A DNA stretch of 64,000 bases from Nemania diffusa (GCA_038501195.1 JBBPUQ010000011.1:868001-932000); one strand, 5' to 3'; counted from the stretch's first letter, positions 23,301-34,697 are shown. The notes: generated from the sequence alone by a model not told the origin. Made by a program: numbers and translations.

Positions 23301-24933
23301 TCAGATGGCCAATCTACTACTCTATGTTCGTGGAGAACACATCACTAACGGACATTCCGAAGCTAGGGCACGAAAGGCACTAGAGCTGGACCCAGACAAC
23401 TGGAGGGCCTCTTGGACACTTGCAAGAGTTGTTGAGTCGCAGGATGAAGCCGTAGCTATTCTCAGTGGTCTCATCGAGCGATTGGCAAGTAATGCTGAAT
23501 GGCACTCTCAGAAAACCAACAAGACGAGCCTCGCAGAAATGCTTATTGACTTGGGCGATACATACTGGAGGTCTACCGATAGGACTGCGCTCGCAGTTGA
23601 GGCGTATTTGAAGAGTCTTGACGAGAGCCGTTCCCTTTTCAGACAGTATTTCGTTATTCTGGAAGCGCTTGCCGAGCGAAAAGAGTTCCAATCGATCATC
23701 CTGTTCCTTGAAAAACTGATAGTGGACACGGACACGGACGAGGACACAAACAACATTACTAAATTCATCGCCCAAACAAGAGGAATTTCTGAACGGTTCA
23801 ACACTTGCCTCGACGGCGCAGTCCAGTCCACTGGTCGTTGGGATGTTCTCGATAAGCTCTATTCCAAGATTGTCACCGGGAAGGCTCATTATTTTGATTT
23901 GTATGCATTTAGGCGACAGTACGGGGTCTCTCTAGCCAAAACTATGGGACGCGAAGAGGCAGGGTGTACGATATTGGAAAGGCTTTTCGAAGATAGATCC
24001 CAACTCCATGAAGAAGATCACGTTCTCTGGGTAATTACTTACCTCCCCGCTGACATCGTGCCGGTCTATACAAAGTTAGCTACGTCCAAGGATACGAAGC
24101 AAGAGAAGGTTGAAGCCATCGTCGAGAAGGTTGAGAATTTATACAAGCTTTTTGGAACCACGACATATGCTAGACCCGACTCTAATCTCGCATTTGCGCG
24201 GTACTTCCACCTCCGCGGTGATGACCTGCGGGCGAGGAAGATACTCAAAGCTACCGTTAAGCAGGCGCTCGAGATGCTCTCCGACGATGACTTGGACAAC
24301 GACGAGACCTCGTTCTGGGACCTTAGTAGGGTGTTCTCGACTCTGCAGGACGAAGAGAACGTCTTCGCTGCTTGGGATCTCAAGGCTAAGGCACGTAGAG
24401 CAACCATGGCCGCGTATAAAGCCAAGGAAAAGGAGCTGCAAGAGAAGAAGGCCAAGCAAGAGGAGAAACAAGACAAGACGGTAGCAGATGGAGAAGTACC
24501 GGCCGATGGTACGCTAGCGAACCCAGAGGCGGCTGTAGGGTCGAGCGACGAGAAGGAACTAGAGATACCCTACATATGGATCGCCTACTGCGACGGCTGC
24601 GGCGACCCGTGGACGTACGCGACTGGGATGTGGACATGCGCCGACGACTTCGGCAATATCCAGTTCGACGAAAAGTGCTACGAGAAGCTGCAAGCAGGTA
24701 CATTAGGGAAGAAGATCTGCGACAAGGACCACACCTTCTACCACATTGGCAAGCGGGATGAGGCAGTCCTGGACGAGGTTGAAGATGGGTCGGTTCTGGT
24801 TGGGGGTAGGGTGATCACGTTAGAGGATTGGAAGGGCGAACTGAAAGCGAAATATGTCGACTTCGATGCTGTTGTTGCTCCGGAAAAAGAGGGTGCTGCC
24901 GAAAACACTGTGAGCGCAAACGTGCCCACCTAA
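20337..24933 (+). CDS. Fungal STAND/NLR-like protein: Goodbye-NACHT-TPR with Cys/His-rich tail
   Basis: Three exons (20337-20639, 20692-23097, 23161-24933), all phase-0 junctions, giving 1493 residues. Residues about 10-230 match the fungal STAND N-terminal Goodbye domain as I remember it (QPANTCYNALTFVIQAWKGY region). The NACHT NTPase has Walker A GGDGAGKT at 326-333 and Walker B FFIVVDGLGD at about 434-443. A winged-helix-like and helical region follows. TPR-like helical repeats span about 940-1300 (LELDPDNWRASWTLAR is typical). A Lys/Glu-rich linker leads to a tail at 1380-1432 with CDGC, later paired Cys, and CDKDHTFYH, which looks zinc-binding and ZZ-finger-like. STAND proteins act as ligand-triggered oligomeric switches in fungal non-self recognition; this role is inference. 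The frame is intact. An upstream in-frame ATG at 20298 was judged less likely than 20337. Confidence 0.87.
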
Positions 24934-26281
24934 TACCTAGTCATGGTTTGAGTCTGTCTTAGGTATCTGGCTGTTACGTCCGGGTGCTTTGCGATTTGGA
25001 TACAACTATGTATTCCACAGGGCCTCGCTCCTTACCTGGAAGCTTTAAGCTAGTGTATTTTTTATCCTGTGTTAGGTACCTCCAAAACTATGCAGTATTC
25101 TAGGGGGGGAAGGGACGGCGGAGAGTATAATGGTTACCCCGGACGGTGGATTCCTAATCTTCCTGCGTTGCTTCTCCTTCTGCAACATTAATCTCACGTT
25201 CACTCCCACCTGTTAGGTATTGACCGGTCGCGACCTCTCGTAGTGCGCGAATTCGCTGTCGAGGCAGTGCGGGCAATCAAGCCATACTTTTCGTGGCTGT
25301 GCTAGAAGCTACGAAATGCGCACGGCTTTCAAAACATTCCTTACTTTCGGGTAGCAATTGATCCTTCTTGATTCCCTCCCTTGGCTTTCTTGTTTTCCTT
25401 GTCAGCCTTAAAAAGTCAGCTCCAAGAGGCTTCTATACATTCTAGAAGCTTTTAGCCAAGCCAAACATCCAGGGGCAAGCCCTATTACACCGGCCTGTTT
25501 CAAAATCCACTGCGCCATGGTGCCTCCAGCTATGACTCTAGATCGTCTGTAAACCTGCTGATAGCATGTCTCGGCGTGTTCTCATTTGATGGCATTTTCT
25601 AGAGGTGAGTGCTACAAGATTCAGATCTCACACGTCCATATTACTACTACTACTCTTGTAGTTTGCAAGTCCTTTCGCTATGCTCTACAGGCGGGCGAGA
25701 AGTCTACCTAAAGCGCCAATGGAAACTCAACCATTTCCTTCTAGGCTAGTCTAGTTGGCTTTGCCAAGAGAATAATGGTTAGGTAGATAGTCGATCTGTC
25801 GTCACTACACCAGCTGTCCTCCACAATTCGTGCATTGATAGATCCACCAAAAAGAGTTAAATCGACCGACCGAACACCTTCAAATTTCCCCTGAGCGCGC
25901 CCTGAGTTGTCGATGGCGCGCTTCAATGCACGTGGGGATGGCGCCCCGCCATTGGCTTGCGTCAACCAGCAGGGTTCCGTTCATCGTGGTTGACCAACGT
26001 GTCTGAGGTTGAAGTTGCTAGTGGGTGTCATCTACAAGCAGTAGGCATGCGCTGCGCAGAAACCGGAATACCACGCTGCCAGTTGTCCTCCATCTGGGAC
26101 GTGCCCCGACGACTAAGTCCCGAAAGGGGTCCCGCCGCGATCCCGAAACCGTAAACCCGAAATCGATACTCCCTCGCACGGGGTATAAAGACTGCATCCT
26201 TCTCTGCGCTGTGCGCTGTAGATGGTACCCTCACCCTCGATTCCATCTCCATTCCGCTCTTTTGAACACAGATCGAACATC
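24934..26281. other. Intergenic, upstream of the NPP1-type gene
   Basis: No gene supported. The small frames at 25741-26252 overlap each other on both strands and carry no known motif. The right end contains the TATA box and leader of the next gene. Confidence 0.45.
26184..26190 (+). promoter_or_regulatory. TATA box of the NPP1-type gene
   Basis: TATAAAG sits 92 bases before the start codon at 26282, a normal spacing for a strong fungal promoter with a leader of about 60 bases. Confidence 0.6.
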
Positions 26282-27103
26282 ATGCGCGCCAACGTCGTCT
26301 TGTCCCTCATCGCTGCTGGCGTCGGCAGCAATGCTGCAGCCCTCGCGCCACGAGCTGTGATCAACTCTGATGCGGTTGTTGGCTTTGCCGAGTCAGCATC
26401 GGCCCTTGCGCTAAAGTTCAAGCCCGAGCTCAAGGTCGTGAACGGCTGCGTGCCATTCCCAGCGGTCGATGCCGCTGGCAACACTGGGTACTTCATCAAT
26501 ACTTAACTTGGTCTGAAACGGACGAAAGCTAACTATTTTGCGATTAAAGCGGTGGTCTTGCCCCAACCGGAGATTCGAGTGGCGGATGTTCAAGCAGCAC
26601 CGGACAGGTCTACACCCGAGGCGTACAATATGGGAGCCGATACGCCCTCATGTACAGTTGGTAAGTCGCCCTGTTTGTTTGTGTTTGCAATCACTTCAAA
26701 ATCATCTACTTACATGGCGTAAAGGTACATGCCCAAGGATTCCCCATCTTCCGGCCTAGGTCACCGACATGACTGGGAAGCCATTGTTGTATGGCTCGAC
26801 AGCGCGACCGCCGCCAACCCCCAGATCGTAGCGCTCTCCACATCAGCCCATGGGGATTTCGACACTATTACCAGCAACTTCCCTCTCGACGGCACGCGTG
26901 CCAAGATTCAGTATTACAGCACTTGGCCCCTCGACCACCAGCTTGGAACTACCACTGCCACAGGTGGCTCGCAGCCGCTGATCGCCTGGGAGAACTTGAC
27001 AGATGCTGCGCGGACCGCGCTCGAGAACACGGATTTCGGCTCGGCAAATGTGCCATTTAAAGACGCCAACTTCGCTTCAAACCTTGCTAAGGCTTCGGCG
27101 TAA
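26282..27103 (+). CDS. Secreted NPP1/NLP-family necrosis-inducing protein
   Basis: Three exons (26282-26487, 26550-26660, 26725-27103) separated by GT-AG introns of 62 and 64 nt give 231 residues. An N-terminal hydrophobic segment of about 20 residues predicts secretion. The family hallmark heptapeptide GHRHDWE is present and unbroken at about 118-124. It coordinates the divalent metal needed for binding plant sphingolipids in characterised members. Two Cys (one in the NGCVPF block, one in exon 2) fit the type 1 group with a single disulfide. NLPs of this kind act outside the cell on dicot plant membranes, but many fungal members are non-cytolytic, and sequence alone does not settle activity. 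A TATA box lies 92 bases upstream. Length is typical and no truncation is seen. Neighbours are the NLR-like gene and a 3.2-kb gene-poor stretch. Confidence 0.9.
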
Positions 27104-30100
27104 AGCCTGACGATGGGGCTGCTGGGACATGTTCGGTTGATGGTGTGAAGACGATAAAGTATAATCTCGAAACGTGACTTCAGTCACATCATGGATTACA
27201 CATAAGGGGTTATAACCAACTTCAACGGTCAATCATTGTATTAAACTATAATAACTCTAATAAATAACACTAATTGGATGTTACGCTATTCAAAGTCATT
27301 CTTACTGTTACATTGTGTTTAAAGACATTGCGATGGAGAAAACCCCGTAGGAGGTAGTAGATAAATTACAGGCCTTTTATCGCCAGTCTTAAACTCAAAT
27401 CTAACTTTAATACCAATACCATTATAAGGATAAAAATAACGAATGCTTTAGTATTACAATTTTTTTACTGCAAAGGTGCATTCAAGGAACCCCACGTCAT
27501 AATTAATTTCTAGAGTAACTAATGTGCTAGATTCTGCTTAAGTACTCTGTACCACCGGAGAATTGAGTTGAAAAACAAATAGATACAACAAACAGACGAT
27601 GAAGCAGCAGCCGCGAAATAATTTCGAGCCCAGTTAACGCGCATCGCGGGGACTATAGCGCAACGTCTATTGGTTCGCTGTTAATACTAACATTTAGCGT
27701 AGAGGTCTGCTATATAATCTTCGCGGTCCTTATCTTGTACCACGCAACTATCATTCCATACCTACCTAGTTAAGCTTGCTATTGAGGTAATCGTGTTAAC
27801 TATAACTAAAATATCATCCCCAATGTTAGACCGTTGACTAAATTCTCCATCTTATCACAAGATAGAGATCATTAAACTATCCCGATTTTGAAATTGCTTA
27901 CAGACTTATGACATCGCATTTCTGCGACTTGTCAACACTCCTATGATTGCTTGAGATCAGACCATGCCATAGAATCCTGTCGTAGTCTGAGGCTCTGTTG
28001 ATTGCCAAGTCATCAGAGGCTAGGAAATACCCTTTGAAAAGCCTCGGGGTCTGGCTATGTGGAGAATGGCTCAGGGAAGACTGCGTACTCGCGATGGGTA
28101 GTGAGAAATCGGGATGGCTGAGAGATTGCGTGGGGGGGCTTTCTGCTGGAGAAGCCCCGCATGAGAATCCAGCCAAGCTTCAAATGGGTAGGACCCGTCT
28201 CTAGCTTTCCGGATCTATTAACCAGAAACAGGAGAATGCCGCTGCCTTGGCGGTGATGATTCCCTTGACGGAATGTGGTAGTGCTGAGCCCTAACCTTGC
28301 ATTCGTATAGTCAACTTCCGTGGTGTCAGCTTCTGTTCTTCCTACTGGTGGTATATTGATGTGTTATACCTTACCTATATGAAATTACTACAATCGTTGT
28401 TATATTATAAAGCAGGGGTGAGCCGGCTCCAGGATCTTTCTCGACAATAATCATAATATGGACAGCGTATTCAAGAGCTTCATATGAGATCCTAAAAGCT
28501 TCTAAGTTCTAGCTCGACGGAAAATATGAGATAAGCGTGAAAGAACAATTAGTCTACCTACTGTGGAAAGGTACGACGGAAATCACAGACTCTACCCCTC
28601 ACCGTACTTATTTATTTAGTCGCCTTTCCAATTACTTAATTACCCCACAACATCAATGTTCCCCAATAAAGTCCAACAGTTAGGGGTCTTGGCTTCTTGG
28701 TATTTGGTCGAGCCCTTGAAGCCCATAATCTTAGCATGTATAACGCGTAATGGTCAAGAGAAATAGTTCTGATCACAAGTAGGTCAGCATCATCCCATGA
28801 AAAAAAAACCGTCGAGATCCCAGCGAAGTCGGTGTGTTAGCCTTCGGTTTTCAAGTACACATCGAGCTAACCCTCCCGGAACATAGCGGGGAACTTTGTA
28901 TGGGGAAAGGAATTAATTCTATTGTGATGTTCTAGCTAGGCTTTGAGGCCTAGGTGTAGGGAGGGCCATACGTACCACATCTGACCTCGCAATTGTTGCC
29001 TTAGTCCCGCTAAGTTGAAGCATCGCCTCATCGAGATATTGTTCAAGACATCAATAATAATAAAAAGATACAATCTAATAATTCCCCAATCATGTAGTTA
29101 CCCCGCAGCGGTAGACACAGCAATACCCAAGCTGTCAGGTCTGGGCTTGGTGCGGAGTAATGAGCTTCTCCGCACGACTAGAGAATAGGGCCGAACAGGC
29201 ACCGACGGTTCCTGAGCCATCTTGCCAAGTAATTAATGTAAGGTCCTTACAACGTCTCTCAAGTCGTAGGTATTGTATATCCCCGCGGGTATGTTCCCGC
29301 GGAAATATGAGATCACTGTGACTTATAGTGTCACTGCCTCGCTGTAGACTACTTAAACCCTCAGCCGTCATCGGTAGCATCATCTTTTCGTGTTCTCACG
29401 GAAACCTTAAGACTAATTCAATTGAGAGAAAACATAGATGATGTAGGTACTCTTAGGGCGATTTACGCGTTCAAAACAACATAAGCCGAGGCCAAGACAG
29501 ACCACACAGCATACTCGCTTAAATGATCCCCTCTAAGCCACCGAGGCGGCATCTGATGCGCAAAGCCTTCGATGGCTCTAGTTTTGACAATTCCAAGATC
29601 ACATGAACACTAGAGAGCTACCGTTACGAATGAAGCGCGCCATAACTAGCTCTTGACACCTCTTGAGCAGAATGACTCGCACACAGTACGCGCCTTATAT
29701 ATCTACGAAGCTATCTCCTAAAAGACTAGTATCATACGTCAGATCGGCGGCACGTGTAATAAATACGCAGATAGACCAATAAGAAAAGCGCCGTCATTCT
29801 TATGTAATAAAGCCGACCCCAGAGCTAACTTCCTCCACATATACCCGTCCACACGAGATCATACAGTGTGTCTAGATCTACTAACGCGAAGATACAGCAT
29901 AATACCATCATTTAGTAGAACATCCAAACCGCGATTATAACTGCTATGTCTACTACACATTCATAAAACACGGATTATGCAGGCCTATGAAAAGGTAATC
30001 ATGTAGATGTATAGAAGAGCAACTAAGTTCGTGCCCCGGGGTGACATTCCTGGCCGGGTTAGTGCTATGGATATTGACCAAGAAGCTATCTCGCAACACA

Positions 30101-30358
30101 ATAGCTAGCAACATTGGCCGTATCCTCACCCTCGGTGCACCGCCATGCAGCTAACGACGTAGAACCTGGAGTAAATATGGGGTGATCTCCAGACCATGTG
30201 GAGGAGGAGACGTTCTAGCCATCGAAGGGCGAACAAAGGGAACGACTCCACGTGAGCTATATAAGGAGTGGAAAGATCAACATGCCGTAATAGCTCTGGA
30301 GGCCACCGCATCTCTTCTACATCTCAACCTGTAGCCATTTCGAGTCCGGGGATCAAGG
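27104..30358. other. Gene-poor 3.2-kb intergenic region
   Basis: No supported coding region; frames are under 95 codons and motif-free. It contains a perfect 7-bp hairpin at 29283-29302 and, at 28958-28969, a 12-base match to the left end of foldback element 2. The rightmost part is the invertase-type promoter. Confidence 0.5.
30258..30265 (+). promoter_or_regulatory. TATA box of the GH32 gene
   Basis: TATATAAG lies 101 bases before the ATG at 30359. The spacing suits a transcription start around 30290. Confidence 0.6.
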
Positions 30359-32203
30359 ATGGTGTCTTTTCTGGGCCTTGTGAGCGCTGCTCTGCTCGCT
30401 GTGAGCGCCACGGCGCAAACCACCACCTATGTCAACCCGGCCGTTCCGACGGGGACGCCGGTGCCGGGGAACTACACCGGACCCCTGAGACCGCAGGTCC
30501 ACTTCTCGCCTCCCAAGGGCTTCATGAACGACCCCAACGGCATGTTCAAGGACGCCAATGGCACCTGGCATCTGTATTACCAGTACAACCCGACCGGTGT
30601 AGTAGCAGTACGCACTCCCAAGTCCTTTCTTCCCGGTTTCAGCAGAGATTTTGCTGTTACGTGTCCCCCTCCTCCAAGAATGACTACCCATACTTACAAT
30701 CGGCGGTGATATCTAACACTTGACTCCATACAGGGCAACCAGCACTGGGGCCATGCGACAAGCACGGATCTATACCACTGGGTAAACCAGCCCATCGCGC
30801 TATTCCCGCCCGAGGAGACAGTCTACGTGTTCTCCGGCAGCGCCGTCGTGGACACCGACAACACCTCCGGCTTCTTCCCGGACCAGGCCAACGGCGTCGT
30901 GGCCATGTTCACGCTGGCGCGCTACTACGCGGACGGCAGCGCGGGCCCGCAGACGCAGAACCTCGCGTACTCGCGCGACGGCGGCTACTCGTTCGAATAC
31001 TACGCCGGCAACCCCGTCATCGACAGCGTCAGCTCGCAGTTCCGCGACCCCAAGGTGCTGTGGTACGGCGACCGGTGGGTCGTGGCCGTGGCGTACGCCC
31101 AGGAGTTCGTGGTGGGGCTGTTCACGAGCCCGGATTTGAAGAACTGGACGTGGGCGTCCAACTTCACGCGCCATGGCTTGCTGGGCGCGCAGTACGAGTG
31201 CCCTAACCTTGTGGAGATGCCTGTGCGCGATGCGAGCGGCGCGGTGGTTGACAAGAAGTTCGTCATGGCCATCAGTGTCCAGCCCGGTGCTCCCTTGGGC
31301 GGTTCGATCACGCAGTATTTCATTGGCGATTTCAATGGCGCGCACTTCACGCCTGTGGACTCGGCTACCAGACTTACGGATTTTGCCAAGGACAACTACG
31401 CGGGTCAGTTCTTCTCTGGCATCTCCGGCGACGAGAACCAGGTCAATCTCGGCTGGGCTTCCAACTGGCAGTACGCCCAGCAAGTCCCCACTGGTAACCT
31501 GGAGGGATGGCGCAGCGTGATGACTACTCCTCGGGTCAACTACTTGACGGAGGCACCCCGCATCGGACTCGTTATGGTTGACGAGCTATACGACTTGTCC
31601 TCTGTCCTCGACACCCGACTAAACAAGTCGACTTTCAAGAGCGGAAGCGTTGCCCTAGACTACTCATCCGTCAAGTCCGGGGCGATCTACCTCGACATCA
31701 ACGTCACAGGCATCAACACCACCCTACTAGACTCCTACTCCACTCTCAACATCACCTTCACATCTCCCAAGTCCGGCGAGAAGCTGCAGTCCGGCTTCTA
31801 CTTCAGCGGCGACACCCCCTTCTTCATCAACCGCGGCGGCATCCGCGGCTTCGACAACGTCTTCTTCGCGGACAAGTTCAGCACCGCCGACGTCTACAGC
31901 AGCGGGTCGAGCGGCGAGCTCGCGTCCTGGGGCATGAAGGCCGTCATCGACCGCAGCATCTTCGAGGTCTTCGTCGACCGCGGAATCCACGCCGGAACCA
32001 CCGTGTTCTACCCCGAGGAGCCCCTGACCGCGCTCAACCTGACGTCCAGCCTCCCTACCGGGGCCCAGGTCTCCGTGGATATATGGTCGCTCAAGAGCGC
32101 TTGGGCGCAGTATGAGGACAAGCGGGGGATCGTGGTGGGCAATGTGACCGGCTCTGTGAACGAGACCTCGACGGGTCTTAGCTGCGACACTAAATCTGCT
32201 TAG
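30359..32203 (+). CDS. Secreted GH32 beta-fructofuranosidase (invertase/exo-inulinase type)
   Basis: Two exons (30359-30607 and 30734-32203, phase-0 junction, 126-nt intron) give 572 residues. A signal peptide (about 1-19, ending SATAQ) predicts secretion. The GH32 catalytic residues are visible: nucleophile Asp58 in MNDPNG, Asp188 in FRDP (transition-state stabiliser) and acid/base Glu238 in ECPN. The N-terminal five-bladed propeller is followed by the beta-sandwich module, ending in [17 protein letters not shown]. Many N-glycosylation sequons (for example NGT, NTT, NLT) fit an extracellular enzyme. It should release fructose from sucrose or fructans; sequence alone does not separate invertase from exo-inulinase. 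The coding region is GC-rich with strong third-position C/G bias, unlike the flanks. A TATA box lies 101 bases upstream. Confidence 0.92.
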
Positions 32204-32802
32204 ATTTGTCGGTCAATAATTCAAATTCATGAATAGCGGAACGATGGTAAAAACGTCAGGGAAAAGGATAATGGTAATGAAATGGTGGTAATGTTAGACT
32301 TATGTATTGAACACCCACGGAACTACTTAATCCTTTATATATAGAACAAATAAAGATCAGTCACAATTAATTTCTCTTTAGCCTTTGTCAGGTAGCGAAT
32401 TGACCTGTCAAGTCATTCACAGTCAATCTAGTCGACTCGAGAGCCTTAGAATTCATGCCGTCTAAATAGGATCAACCCCTGTCAGATTTGCGTAACTATC
32501 GGTAGGAGCTGGACTTACCTAGGTTGATTTGACTTATGAGTTCTCCCTAACCGCCGTAGAGCATCAACAAGGGAGGTATTTGTGTATCTTGAATCTCAAA
32601 TTAAACCTTAATACAGCCTGCGACAGTGCCACGGTGCTACAATAGATACCACACAAACTTGCACCATGTTTCAAGGAGAGGGGCAGCCAATGCGGCTAAC
32701 TACCTACGCAATGAAGAAGCGCTCACCTCATCCTTGTTTTTGAGAATTTTTCTTTATCTATCCTTCTCGTATCTACTCGCGACAATCTCGAAACCCGGTG
32801 TC
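32204..32802. other. Intergenic between GH32 and HET genes
   Basis: No gene supported. An in-frame extension of the HET frame runs back to 32626 without an ATG start, so it is treated as leader. AT-rich 3' sequence of the GH32 gene occupies the left half. Confidence 0.5.
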
Positions 32803-34626
32803 ATGGAGGCTTTCAAAGGGGTATCCCCCCACCGCCCACTCAACCAGAACGGGAAAGAAATCCGCATCATCAAGCTCCTACCAAACACATTCAGCGCCCC
32901 AGTCGAGTGCGAGCTTGAACACATCCTCCTCGAGCCCGGAGCCGACTACGAGGCCGTGTCATACTGCTGGGGGGACGCCTCGATCACGGAACCAATTCTC
33001 CTCGACGGCACCCCATACCCGGTGACTCTCAACCTACTCGCCGGGCTTCGGTACCTGCGCCGCGAAGACTCGCCGAGGAGGCTATGGGTCGACAGTCTCT
33101 GCATCAACCAGAGGGGCGTGGTAGAGCGCAGCCGGGAGATCCTGAAGATGAGGGATATCTACAGACTAGCCCGGAGCGTGCTAATCTGGCTAGGTGACTA
33201 CCACCCCTTCACCCGCCTGCACGTGAAACAGATATTCGACTACGTCACCAAACTCGCCTCCTGTAGCACCGAGGAACAAGACTTTGAGCTGATCCGGTCC
33301 ACGGGCTACGACGAGCTGTGGCGCATGCAAAGCCAACTGCAAGAATTCATCCAAACCCGCGCGTGGTTTGGCAGGATGTGGGTTCTGCAAGAGGTCTCCG
33401 TGCGGCCAAAGCCGTACATGAAAGACGTAGCGAAGTCTCCGAATCTAATATGCGGCGACCTGGTTCTGCCGTTTCCCCATTTGCGGGCGGTCGGTGAGTA
33501 TTGGGTGAACAACACCGACGACCAGCGCATCGGGCTGCCGCCGATATGTCCCTCGCTCGACCGCATGAGGACCATCTGGTTTGGCCACCAATCCCTCGTC
33601 TCGGGCGGGGAGGATTCAACTCTGGCGCAGCGATTAGCCTGGATCCTTGCCCTGGTGGCTGGTAGGTTTCACGCGACGGATCAGCGCGATATCGTGTACG
33701 CTATCCTTGGGTTATTAAACACGGACCCATTGCCGGCCCAATTACTACCGGATTACAGCAAGAGTCCTGCTGAGGTTCTAATCGAGTGCGCTTCCTTCAT
33801 CGTAGTGCAGTCTCGCATTCTTACCATCCTCCAGTATAATTCGATGCAAACTGAGGGACTCCCGACTTGGGTGCCTGATTGGCGGCACGATTCTTGGTGC
33901 CCTATCGTCCTGACAGCACAGCCTCATAGTAAAACTCATATTCGGATTCTGAGGGAGATTGGGGCCCTCGAAGTGGATATCGTAAGCCTTACTCAAGTAT
34001 CTCAAGTCGGACCACGACTCGAGCAACACGACTCAGCGGAGAATCTGATCAACACTTGGTCAAACTTTTTCCTAGAGGCCGAAGCATCTCTAGCTAGAAA
34101 CCAACCGCCAGTTTGGGGCTACAGCAGTTTTGGTAAGGCTCTCTGGCAATTACTATTAGCTTTCGACTTAAGTCGTCAAGAGCTCCACGAGCCAGGGTGG
34201 CATCTGGGCGCTGCTGAGCGCGTCCCCCCCCTTTTCTTCTGGGAGGGGGACTTCTCTTTGGACTCTGGGCGAGCATGGGGGAAACAGGATATTATGCTGG
34301 AAGAAATCCTCATAGCTCTCCAAGCCACAGTTCCCCAAAAGTTCCTCTTTCGCGGCCTAGACGATTCCATCGGCATCATGTGCCAGCCTGATGTGACGCC
34401 CCGCGAGGGCGATATGGTCGGTACAATCAAGGGATCTTATGCTGATTTCGTTCTTAAGGAGTATTCAGATGGGTACAAGATCGTCGGAAGATGCGAAAGA
34501 AGTAAACGAGGAGACTTTGCGATTGGAGATACTGGCTTACATCGGTGGGCTGGGACAACACACCTGTATGCGTTTTATGAAGAACTTTGGACAACCAGTG
34601 ATGGGCGCCGCACACTAATTTACTAA
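32803..34626 (+). CDS. HET-domain (heterokaryon incompatibility) protein
   Basis: Single exon, 607 residues from the ATG at 32803. The HET domain (about 49-200) is clear: YEAVSYCWGD (49-58), LWVDSLCINQ (94-103) and MRDIYRLARSVLIWLG (116-131) are the three conserved blocks. The rest is a variable C-terminal region without a recognisable partner domain; no ankyrin, WD40 or NACHT repeats are seen. HET domains are TIR-related and trigger cell death in vegetative incompatibility when activated, and most family members are uncharacterised. The gene is intact. It lies about 8 kb from the NLR-like gene, the other self/non-self candidate here. A perfect 11-bp inverted repeat begins just 12 bases after the stop codon. 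The first 59 codons of the open frame lack an ATG and are excluded. Confidence 0.92.
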   Translation: MEAFKGVSPHRPLNQNGKEIRIIKLLPNTFSAPVECELEHILLEPGADYEAVSYCWGDASITEPILLDGTPYPVTLNLLAGLRYLRREDSPRRLWVDSLCINQRGVVERSREILKMRDIYRLARSVLIWLGDYHPFTRLHVKQIFDYVTKLASCSTEEQDFELIRSTGYDELWRMQSQLQEFIQTRAWFGRMWVLQEVSVRPKPYMKDVAKSPNLICGDLVLPFPHLRAVGEYWVNNTDDQRIGLPPICPSLDRMRTIWFGHQSLVSGGEDSTLAQRLAWILALVAGRFHATDQRDIVYAILGLLNTDPLPAQLLPDYSKSPAEVLIECASFIVVQSRILTILQYNSMQTEGLPTWVPDWRHDSWCPIVLTAQPHSKTHIRILREIGALEVDIVSLTQVSQVGPRLEQHDSAENLINTWSNFFLEAEASLARNQPPVWGYSSFGKALWQLLLAFDLSRQELHEPGWHLGAAERVPPLFFWEGDFSLDSGRAWGKQDIMLEEILIALQATVPQKFLFRGLDDSIGIMCQPDVTPREGDMVGTIKGSYADFVLKEYSDGYKIVGRCERSKRGDFAIGDTGLHRWAGTTHLYAFYEELWTTSDGRRTLIY

Positions 34627-34637
34627 CACGTTACACT

Positions 34638-34697
34638 ATATCGCTTGGAATGGGACTTAATGTTGGACCAAAGGCCACGCAAAGGGCCAAGCGATAT
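34638..34697. repeat. Inverted repeat in the 3' flank of the HET gene
   Basis: ATATCGCTTGG at 34638-34648 is perfectly complementary to CCAAGCGATAT at 34687-34697, with a 38-base loop. Position directly after the stop suggests a 3'-UTR stem-loop or a small element remnant. No function is known. Confidence 0.6.

Noticed and set aside
30800..31483. 227-codon minus-strand frame antisense to the GH32 gene
   Set aside because: It follows from the GC-rich codon bias of the sense gene and matches no family.
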